From Candidatus Avoscillospira stercoripullorum (GTDB taxonomy: Bacteria > Bacillota > Clostridia > Oscillospirales > Oscillospiraceae), in assembly GCA_018712905.1 (NCBI GenBank), contig DVGD01000107.1, forward strand, positions 1 to 7,133: a DNA stretch of 7,133 bases. The letters are read 5' to 3'. A program made the position numbers and the translations under genes. A model generated the notes under the pieces. That model made no database searches. It was not told the DNA's origin and was given only the letters and a program-made list of their open reading frames with translations. This document shows positions 1 through 5,165 of the stretch, in pieces. The number at the start of each line of letters is the position of its first letter. The stretch's first letter is position 1.

Positions 1-42
1 AAAACCCGCAGAAGACTGATGAGACAGAGCAGCGGGGGGTGT

Positions 43-190
43 GTGCGGGGGGCAAAAAGCCCACCGCGCGTTCAATCAACAGGATTTTGAAACTTTTTGA
101 AAGTTTCAAAATCCGCACAGCGTGGCGAAAAGACTTTTTCGACACGCTGAGGGGTCGATCTCCGATCGACCCGCGCCGCGAAGCGGCCAC
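43..190. repeat. Gene-free chain of consecutive hairpins (possible palindromic intergenic repeat)
   Basis: No credible gene lies in the first 240 bases. The stretch is built almost wholly of back-to-back inverted repeats. 43-69 is an 11-pair GC-rich stem with one mismatch and an AAAAA loop. 82-114 is a perfect 15-bp AT-rich stem (arm GGATTTTGAAACTTT) with a 3-nt loop. 118-149 pairs CAGCGTG with CACGCTG, then, after one mismatch, CGAAAA with TTTTCG. 152-172 is a perfect 9-bp stem (GGGTCGATC) with a 3-nt loop. 175-187 is GCCGC-GAA-GCGGC. From 82 onward only 2 to 4 unpaired bases separate neighbours, and the series runs straight into the terminator at 192-233. It lies downstream of the leftward pgi gene. 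It could be a REP/MITE-like dispersed repeat, stacked terminators or a structured RNA; the sequence alone does not decide. The stems are certain, the interpretation is not. Positions 1-42 show nothing recognisable. Confidence 0.6.
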
Positions 191-191
191 A

Positions 192-233
192 AACGAAAAA
201 AGGATGCAGCCGCAGCTGCATCCTTTTTTCGTT
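192..233 (-). terminator. Intrinsic terminator of the glk-pgi operon, bidirectional
   Basis: A perfect 19-bp inverted repeat with a 4-nt loop (211-214) starts 7 bases past the pgi stop codon. Its GC-rich core is GGATGCAGC pairing with GCTGCATCC (202-210 with 215-223), flanked by six A on one side (196-201) and six T on the other (224-229). Because the repeat is symmetrical, each strand gives a hairpin followed by a U run. It should therefore end leftward transcription from pgi and also stop any rightward transcript entering from the left. Confidence 0.92.
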
Positions 234-240
234 GCTTCCA

Positions 241-1524
241 TCAATAACCGGGCTTGCCCAGCAGGTGGAACATGTTCTTCTTGTAGGCCTCCACGCCGGG
301 CTGGTTGAAGGGGTTGACCCCGGACATATAGCCCGAGACGCCGCAGGCAAACTCGAAGAAGTAGATGAGGCGACCCACTTCCTCGGCGGAAATCTTGGGC
401 AGGTGCACCACGGACACCGGCACGCCGCCGTCGATGTGGGCAGCGCGGGTGGCCTCCATGGCCTTGGTGTTCACGTAGCTCATCTCCCGGCCAGCCAGGT
501 AGTTGAGACCGTCCAGGTTGGCCTCGTCGCTGGGCACCACCACGGAGGAGGCAACCTCGTCGAAGAAGACCACGGTCTCCTGGAGGATGCGCTCGCCGTC
601 CTGGATGTACTGACCCATGGAGTGGAGGTCGGCGGTGAGATCCACGCTGGCGGGGAAGATGCCCTTGCCGTCCTTGCCCTCGGACTCGCCGTAGAGCTGC
701 TTCCACCACTCGGCCATAAACCGGAAGGCGGGCTCATAGGCGGCCAGCACTTCCACCTTCTTGCCCTGGGCGTAAAGCGCCTGGCGCTGGGCGGCGTACT
801 GGGCGGCCACAGAGTCGGCGCCCTGGCTCATGCAGTCTTCGCGCTCCTTGGCGGCGCCGGCCATGAGGGCTTCGATGTCGATGCCGGCGGCGGCGATGGG
901 CAGAAGACCCACGGCAGTGAGGACGCTGTAGCGGCCGCCCACGTCGTCGGGCACCACAAAGGTCTCATAGCCCTCCTGGTCGGCCATGGTCTTGAGAGCG
1001 CCGCGGGCTTTGTCGGTGGTGGCGTAGATGCGCTTTTTCGCTTCCTCCTTGCCGTACTTTTGCTCCAGCATGGCCTTAAAGAGGCGGAATGCCACGGCGG
1101 GCTCGGTGGTGGTGCCGGACTTGGAGATCACGTTGATGGAGAACTCCTTGCCCTCCAGCATGGCCACAGTGTCGGCGACAGCGTCGGCGGAGAGGCCGTT
1201 GCCGATGAAGTAGATTTCAGGATCGTCCTTGCAGAGCACATTGTGGTTGGGACCCTTGAGAAGCTCGATCACGGCGCGGGCGCCCAGATACGAGCCGCCG
1301 ATGCCGATGACCACCAGCGCCTGGGAGTCGCTGCGAATCTTCTTCGCGGCGGCCTGAATGCGGGTAAACTCCTCCTTGTCATAGTCCACGGGGAGGTTGA
1401 CCCAGCCGAGAAAATCGTTTCCGGCGCCGGTGCCCTTCACCAGCGTTTCGATGGCGGCCTCGCAGGCGGCCTTGTCGGGCGCGGCAGCAAAGCTGGCGGC
1501 GCCGGTACGGTCAAGATGAAGCAT
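241..1524 (-). CDS. pgi: Glucose-6-phosphate isomerase
   Basis: Interconverts glucose 6-phosphate and fructose 6-phosphate, the second step of glycolysis, in the cytoplasm. The 427-residue protein has two SIS sugar-phosphate-binding domains. Visible motifs are IGIGGSYLGAR (about 73-83), ISKSGTTTEP (133-142), the first family signature DDVGGRYSVLTAVG (193-206) and the second signature ending FNQPGVEAYK (406-415). By alignment from memory with animal and Bacillus enzymes, the catalytic residues are all present: Arg198, Glu280 in GESEGK, His301 in DLHSMGQ and Lys415. The ATG at 1524 is preceded by AGGAGGA (1535-1541) with 10-nt spacing. The protein ends at LLGKPGY, so it lacks the short charged C-terminal tail of the roughly 450-residue Bacillus enzyme, but no catalytic element is missing. 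It is the second gene of a leftward operon, 45 bp after glucokinase, whose product is its substrate. I see no separate promoter in the 45-bp gap. Confidence 0.97.
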   Translation of the reverse strand: MLHLDRTGAASFAAAPDKAACEAAIETLVKGTGAGNDFLGWVNLPVDYDKEEFTRIQAAAKKIRSDSQALVVIGIGGSYLGARAVIELLKGPNHNVLCKDDPEIYFIGNGLSADAVADTVAMLEGKEFSINVISKSGTTTEPAVAFRLFKAMLEQKYGKEEAKKRIYATTDKARGALKTMADQEGYETFVVPDDVGGRYSVLTAVGLLPIAAAGIDIEALMAGAAKEREDCMSQGADSVAAQYAAQRQALYAQGKKVEVLAAYEPAFRFMAEWWKQLYGESEGKDGKGIFPASVDLTADLHSMGQYIQDGERILQETVVFFDEVASSVVVPSDEANLDGLNYLAGREMSYVNTKAMEATRAAHIDGGVPVSVVHLPKISAEEVGRLIYFFEFACGVSGYMSGVNPFNQPGVEAYKKNMFHLLGKPGY

Positions 1525-1569
1525 AAGTATTAAATCCTCCTATGAATTGGGAATACGAATGGAAAACCG

Positions 1570-2517
1570 TCAGCGCTGGTTGGCGCAGAGCATGGCTGCG
1601 CCGATCATACCGGCGTCGTTGCCCATGACGGCGGGGAAAATCTTGGCAAAGTCGGTGTAGAAGCACTTCTTTGCAACATTTTCCCGCAGGGGTGCGAATA
1701 GGAACTCACCGGCGTTGCACAATCCGCCGCCCAAGGCGATGACCTCGGGATCGAGAAGATGGATCATGGACACGCAGGCAGAACCCAGGTAGTCGATGTA
1801 CTGGTTGAAGACGGCCGTGGCGGTCTTGTCGCCCTCCTTGGCGCAGTCCACCACCAGCTTTGCGTCAATGGCGTCGGGATTGCCGTCGGAGCGGACGAAG
1901 AGCAGGCTCTTGGGATGCTCCTTCATGGCCTTGGCACCGGCGCGACCCAGCGCCGAGGCGGAGCAGTAGGCTTCGATGCAGCCCAAGTTGCCGCAGGTAC
2001 AGGGGATTCCGCCGGCAACCAGCGGCATATGCCCCAGCTCCACGCCCTGATGCTTGCCGCCGGTGAACATCCGGCCGCCGAGGATCAGGCCGCCGCCCAC
2101 GCCGGTACCCAGGGTGAAGAGCACGGCGGTCTGGAAGCCCTTGAAGGCGCCGCGACCCAGCTCCGCCAGGCAAGCGCCGTCGGCATCGTTGGCCAGAAAT
2201 ACAGGCGTCTTCTGAAAATAGGACTGCAAAAGCGCCTTGAGAGGAACATTGTGAAAATCCAGATTATAGGCATTGAGCACGATGGAGCCCGTGGAATCAA
2301 TGCTGCCGGGGACTACGACGCCGACACTATCCAGGCTGTCTTCGGTGAGGCCGCGAAGCGCCAGGAGCTTGTGGCACTCTCCTGCGATGCGCTCAGCCAC
2401 TTGGGCGCCGTCCAAATGGGGAAATGGGATCGAAATGCGCGAGACGATTTCCCAAGTATCGTCTACCAGGCCGATTTTGATATTGGTTCCGCCGATATCC
2501 ACGCCGATTTGATACAT
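1570..2517 (-). CDS. glk: ROK-family glucokinase
   Basis: Phosphorylates glucose with ATP to glucose 6-phosphate in the cytoplasm, feeding the isomerase encoded just downstream. The 315-residue length fits the ROK kinase family. The N-terminal phosphate-binding loop is DIGGTNIKIG (7-16). The catalytic aspartate is Asp111 in LANDADG, GTGVGGG (137-143) forms the second nucleotide loop, and Glu160 and His163 sit in ELGHMPL. The ROK zinc site CTCGNLGCIE is complete (Cys173, Cys175 and Cys180 with His163). There is no N-terminal helix-turn-helix domain, so it is a kinase and not a ROK repressor. The ATG at 2517 has AAGGAG (2525-2530) 7 nt upstream. It is the first gene of the operon. Pairing with pgi favours glucose over other ROK sugars such as fructose, mannose or N-acetylmannosamine, but sugar specificity is inferred. 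Confidence 0.93.
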   Translation of the reverse strand: MYQIGVDIGGTNIKIGLVDDTWEIVSRISIPFPHLDGAQVAERIAGECHKLLALRGLTEDSLDSVGVVVPGSIDSTGSIVLNAYNLDFHNVPLKALLQSYFQKTPVFLANDADGACLAELGRGAFKGFQTAVLFTLGTGVGGGLILGGRMFTGGKHQGVELGHMPLVAGGIPCTCGNLGCIEAYCSASALGRAGAKAMKEHPKSLLFVRSDGNPDAIDAKLVVDCAKEGDKTATAVFNQYIDYLGSACVSMIHLLDPEVIALGGGLCNAGEFLFAPLRENVAKKCFYTDFAKIFPAVMGNDAGMIGAAMLCANQR

Positions 2518-2549
2518 GCAACCACTCCTTATTTTGGAAATACCCTCGT

Positions 2550-2562
2550 TAGTACTTTACTA
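2550..2562. promoter_or_regulatory. Short palindrome at the glk transcription start (candidate operator)
   Basis: The sequence TAGTA-CTT-TACTA is a 5-bp inverted repeat with a 3-nt spacer. It touches the last base of the glk -10 box and covers the expected start of transcription near 2555. That is a typical place for a repressor site, but half-sites this short arise by chance in AT-rich DNA. No regulator gene is visible nearby. Confidence 0.25.
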
Positions 2563-2590
2563 TTATCCTCCAAAAAACCACGGGCGTCAA
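2562..2590 (-). promoter_or_regulatory. Sigma-A promoter of glk-pgi
   Basis: Read on the minus strand, TTGACG (2590-2585) and GATAAT (2567-2562) are separated by exactly 17 bases, one mismatch from consensus in each box. Transcription would begin near 2555, leaving a leader of about 38 nt that includes the AAGGAG site of glk. It is back to back with the pepD promoter, and the two -35 boxes are 19 bp apart. Confidence 0.85.
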
Positions 2591-2609
2591 GGAAAATGTG
2601 CACGTACAG

Positions 2610-2638
2610 TTGGCTTTTTCCGTACTCTGTGATAAAAT
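2610..2638 (+). promoter_or_regulatory. Sigma-A promoter of pepD and the methyltransferase gene
   Basis: TTGGCT (2610-2615) and TAAAAT (2633-2638) are separated by 17 bases. The expected start near 2645 gives a leader of about 24 nt, too short for a riboswitch or attenuator. The gap to the divergent glk promoter (2591-2609) holds the small palindrome GTGCAC (2598-2603) but no recognised operator. Confidence 0.8.
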
Positions 2639-2668
2639 GGGCGAGTAGATCAGCAAGGAGGCAGAAAG

Positions 2669-4135
2669 ATGTCTGATATCAGTCATTTGCAGCCGAAGAA
2701 TGTGCTGCATTTTTTTGAGGCGCTCTGCGCCATTCCCCATGGCTCGGGCAACACCCGCGCCATCAGCGACTATTGCGTGGCCTTTGCCAAGGAGCGGGGA
2801 CTTGCTGTGTGGCAGGACGAGGCCAACAACGTGGTCATCATCAAGGAGGCCGCGCCGGGCTATGAGAGTGCCCCGGCGGTGATTCTCCAGGGGCACCTGG
2901 ACATGGTCTGCGATCAGGACAAGGACTGCGACCTGGATATGACCAAGGATGGCCTGCGCCTTCGCACCGACGGCGCGTATATCTGGGCGGAGGGTACCAC
3001 CCTGGGCGGCGACGACGGCATTGCTGTGGCCATGGCGCTGGCAGCGCTGGACGATGATTCGCTGCCCCATCCCCGGCTGGAGGTGGTGTTCACCACAGAC
3101 GAGGAGACGGGCATGCTGGGCGCCGCTGCGCTCAATCCCTCCATGCTCACCGGCCGGTTCCTCCTGAACATCGATTCCGAGGTGGAGGGCGTGCTCACCG
3201 TGTCCTGCGCCGGCGGCGTCCGGGGGACGTGCCATGTGCCGGTGGACTACTGCGACGCTGAGGGTGTCTTCTGCGGCCTTATCATCAAGGGTCTCATCGG
3301 CGGCCATTCCGGCGTGGAAATCCATAAGGGACGCGCCAATGCCAACCAGCTCATGGGGCGGCTTCTCAGCGCTCTCACCGCCGAGGTGCCGGTGCACCTG
3401 GCGGCCATCGTGGGCGGCCAGGCAGATAACGCCATTGCAGGCGAGTGCGCAGCCACCATGGTCATTCCGGCCGAGCATGTCAGCCGTGCCGCTGAAATCG
3501 TGCAGGCGCTGGGCGAGGCCATGCGCCATGCGTATCAGACCGCCGATCCCGGCCTCCAGGTTGTCTGGAAGCAGGATCCCCAGGCGGAAGTCCACGAGGC
3601 CGTTACCACCGCCGAAGCAAGCCGCCGGGTGGCCGACGCGCTGCTCCTGCTGCCCCATGGGATCCAGTCCTGGAGCGCTGATATCCCCGGCCTGGTGCAG
3701 ACCTCTCTCAACTTAGGTGTGGCGCGGATGGCGGCAGGGGAGCTCACCGCCACCTATGCCGTCCGCAGCAGCCTTTCCTCGGAGAAGGCCTGGGTCTGCG
3801 CCCGCCTGGAGCGGCTCACGGCGCTCCTGGGCGGCCATGTGACCTATGTGGGCGATTACCCGGCCTGGGAGTATCAGAAGGAATCCCGGCTGCGGGAGCT
3901 GGTGGCCGACGTCTATCGCAAGGAGACCGGCAAGGAGCCGGTGATCGAGGCCATCCACGCCGGCCTGGAGTGCGGCATCTTCGCCGGGAAGCTTCCGGGG
4001 CTGGACGCCATCTCCCTAGGCCCCAACCTCCTGGAGATCCATACCACCCGGGAGAAGATGGACGTGGCCTCGGTGGAACGTACCTGGGAGCTTGTCTGCG
4101 AGGTGCTCCGGCGCAGTAAGGAGTTGGCGCAATGA
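2669..4135 (+). CDS. pepD: Cytosolic M20C dipeptidase (Xaa-His dipeptidase, PepD)
   Basis: A di-zinc aminopeptidase that splits a broad range of dipeptides, including Xaa-His, in the cytoplasm as the last step of peptide use. The 488-residue length matches Escherichia coli PepD (about 485). All metal ligands and catalytic residues of the family are visible: His76 and Asp78 in GHLDMV, bridging Asp115 in TTLGGDDGI, catalytic Glu145 and ligand Glu146 in TTDEETGM, Asp169 in NIDSE, and His458 in GPNLLEIHTT. The lid-domain motif GLIGGHSGVEIHKG (208-221) and the C-terminal HAGLECGIF (430-438) are also typical. The ATG has AAGGAGG (2655-2661) 7 nt upstream, and an in-frame stop at 2633 excludes an earlier start. 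It is the first gene of a two-gene unit and overlaps the next gene by ATGA. E. coli PepD also cleaves Cys-Gly, which might tie it to sulfur amino acids here; that link is inference. Confidence 0.95.
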   Translation: MSDISHLQPKNVLHFFEALCAIPHGSGNTRAISDYCVAFAKERGLAVWQDEANNVVIIKEAAPGYESAPAVILQGHLDMVCDQDKDCDLDMTKDGLRLRTDGAYIWAEGTTLGGDDGIAVAMALAALDDDSLPHPRLEVVFTTDEETGMLGAAALNPSMLTGRFLLNIDSEVEGVLTVSCAGGVRGTCHVPVDYCDAEGVFCGLIIKGLIGGHSGVEIHKGRANANQLMGRLLSALTAEVPVHLAAIVGGQADNAIAGECAATMVIPAEHVSRAAEIVQALGEAMRHAYQTADPGLQVVWKQDPQAEVHEAVTTAEASRRVADALLLLPHGIQSWSADIPGLVQTSLNLGVARMAAGELTATYAVRSSLSSEKAWVCARLERLTALLGGHVTYVGDYPAWEYQKESRLRELVADVYRKETGKEPVIEAIHAGLECGIFAGKLPGLDAISLGPNLLEIHTTREKMDVASVERTWELVCEVLRRSKELAQ

Positions 4136-4989
4136 CAAGAGAAGAATTTGCTGCCCGTATTTCCCAAGCGCCGCTCCTCATGGACGGCGCCACCGGCTCC
4201 AATCTGATGAAGGCCGGCATGCCCCGGGGCGTCTGTGCCGAGCGCTGGATTCTCGAACATCCCCAGCCTCTGCTGGCGCTCCAGCAGCAGTACGTGGCGG
4301 CAGGCTCCCAACTGCTCATTGCCCCCACTTTTACCGCCAACCGGATTTATCTGGCGCAGCACGGCCTGGAGGATCAGGTGGCTTCCCTCAATGCCGCGCT
4401 GGTGGCGCTGAGCCGACAGGCCGCCGGCGGGAAGGCGCTGGTGGCAGGGGATATGGCTACCCTGGGACGGGCGGATCTCTCCTATGAGACCATGCTGGAG
4501 GTCTATACCGAGCAAGCCCAGGCGCTAAATGCCGCCGGGGTAGATCTCTTCGTGGTGGAAACGCTCATGGGGCACGAGGAGGCCGTAGCGGCCTTGGAGG
4601 CCTGCCGGATGACGGCGGAGGACAAGGCGGTGTGCTGCTCCTTCTCGGTGACTGCCGACGGCATGCTCTACTTTGGCGGAAACGTCTATGACGCCGCCGA
4701 GCAGGTGGAGGGCTTTGGCGCCGACGCCGTGGGCGTCAACTGCTCCGTGGGACCCGATCAGCTGGAGAGCGTGGTGCGTACCCTCCATGAACGTCTCTCC
4801 GTGCCCATTCTGGCCAAGCCCAATGCCGGAATGCCCCAGATTGACGAGGCTGGAAACGCCCACTATGCCATGACGCCGCCGGATTTTGCCCGGCAAATGA
4901 AGAAGCTCCAGGAAGCCGGCGCCCGCCTCCTGGGCGGCTGCTGCGGCACCACTCCCGAGGACATTGCCGCCCTGCGGGAAATTCTCTAA
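4132..4989 (+). CDS. Stand-alone homocysteine S-methyltransferase domain protein
   Basis: Predicted to transfer a methyl group to homocysteine to make methionine, using a zinc-bound thiolate in a (beta/alpha)8 barrel. The 285 residues cover only the Hcy-binding domain. Visible motifs are DGATGSNL (18-25), APTFTANR (64-71), the VVETL strand (141-145), VNCS with zinc ligand Cys204, and GGCCGTTPEDI with ligands Cys270 and Cys271. The protein ends soon after this motif, so it lacks the folate, cobalamin and activation domains of full MetH and the reductase domain of YitJ-type fusions. The methyl donor therefore cannot be read from sequence: S-methylmethionine (MmuM-like), a separate corrinoid protein (split MetH) or a betaine are all possible. 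The start codon lies inside the pepD stop (ATGA), with AAGGAG (4118-4123) 8 nt upstream inside the pepD reading frame, so translation is probably coupled. Confidence 0.88.
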   Translation: MTREEFAARISQAPLLMDGATGSNLMKAGMPRGVCAERWILEHPQPLLALQQQYVAAGSQLLIAPTFTANRIYLAQHGLEDQVASLNAALVALSRQAAGGKALVAGDMATLGRADLSYETMLEVYTEQAQALNAAGVDLFVVETLMGHEEAVAALEACRMTAEDKAVCCSFSVTADGMLYFGGNVYDAAEQVEGFGADAVGVNCSVGPDQLESVVRTLHERLSVPILAKPNAGMPQIDEAGNAHYAMTPPDFARQMKKLQEAGARLLGGCCGTTPEDIAALREIL

Positions 4990-4997
4990 CATCCCTT

Positions 4998-5034
4998 TGC
5001 CCTTACAGCTGCTGCTGTAGGGGCATTTATTTTT
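4998..5034 (+). terminator. Intrinsic terminator of the pepD-methyltransferase unit
   Basis: An 11-bp stem pairs TGCCCTTACAG (4998-5008) with CTGTAGGGGCA (5015-5025), with one T-G wobble and a 6-nt loop. It is followed by TTTATTTTT (5026-5034) and begins 8 bases after the methyltransferase stop codon. It isolates the unit from the acyl-CoA synthetase gene, whose own promoter starts 7 bases further on. Confidence 0.92.
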
Positions 5035-5040
5035 CACCAC

Positions 5041-5069
5041 TTGACATCCCGCCGGAACTCCTGTACAAT
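5041..5069 (+). promoter_or_regulatory. Main promoter of the acyl-CoA synthetase gene (P1)
   Basis: A perfect TTGACA -35 box (5041-5046), a 17-base spacer and TACAAT (5064-5069), one mismatch from the -10 consensus, make this the strongest promoter in the window. Transcription should start near 5076, giving a leader of about 90 nt that begins with the inverted repeat at 5077-5097. I recognise no riboswitch class in that leader. Confidence 0.88.
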
Positions 5070-5076
5070 TCTTTTA

Positions 5077-5097
5077 GCAATCGGCTTGGCCGGTTGC
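5077..5097 (+). promoter_or_regulatory. Inverted repeat at the 5' end of the P1 transcript (operator or leader hairpin)
   Basis: GCAATCGG and CCGGTTGC are inverted repeats around the 5-nt spacer CTTGG. At RNA level this is an 8-pair stem with one U-G wobble. It begins within about a base of the expected P1 start. It could act as a repressor operator just downstream of the promoter, or as a 5'-terminal hairpin protecting the mRNA. No U run follows, so it is not an attenuator by itself. Confidence 0.45.
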
Positions 5098-5106
5098 CGT
5101 TTGCTG

Positions 5107-5134
5107 TTTACGACTAATCCAAATTTGCTATTAT
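5107..5134 (+). promoter_or_regulatory. Possible second promoter of the acyl-CoA synthetase gene (P2)
   Basis: TTTACG (5107-5112), a 16-base spacer and TATTAT (5129-5134), preceded by the extended -10 dinucleotide TG (5126-5127), fit a weaker promoter. A TATAAT also lies at 5134-5139 but lacks a well-placed -35 box. A start near 5141 would give a 25-nt leader without the hairpin at 5077-5097. The region is AT-rich, so chance matches are likely. Confidence 0.35.
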
Positions 5135-5165
5135 ATAATCCGTTTTATGATTAACAGGAGGCACC

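Noticed and set aside
39..350. Short open frames on both strands in the left intergenic region
   Set aside because: They run through the hairpins and the terminator and into pgi; the translations have no plausible composition or motif.
232..1533. 433-codon open frame on the plus strand opposite pgi
   Set aside because: Its product is a low-complexity mix of His, Gly, Val, Leu and Ala typical of the antisense of a GC-rich gene, it resembles no family, and the opposite strand encodes a complete isomerase with all motifs.
1525..1569. Separate promoter for pgi in the gap after glk
   Set aside because: No pair of -35 and -10 boxes with acceptable spacing is visible in the 45 bases; only the ribosome binding site stands out.
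1570..2517. ROK-family transcriptional repressor in place of a kinase
   Set aside because: The protein starts directly with the kinase phosphate loop and has no N-terminal helix-turn-helix domain; catalytic Asp111 and the zinc site are intact.
1759..2676. 305-codon open frame on the plus strand opposite glk
   Set aside because: It runs antisense through glk and both divergent promoters into the start of pepD, and has no family motif.
2549..3658. 369-codon open frame on the minus strand opposite pepD
   Set aside because: It is an antisense shadow that begins inside pepD and runs through the divergent promoter region; it resembles no family and would conflict with the glk promoter.
5070..5165. 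Riboswitch or T-box in the 90-nt leader of the acyl-CoA synthetase gene
   Set aside because: Only one short hairpin is visible, with no terminator/antiterminator pair and no conserved riboswitch or T-box motif.
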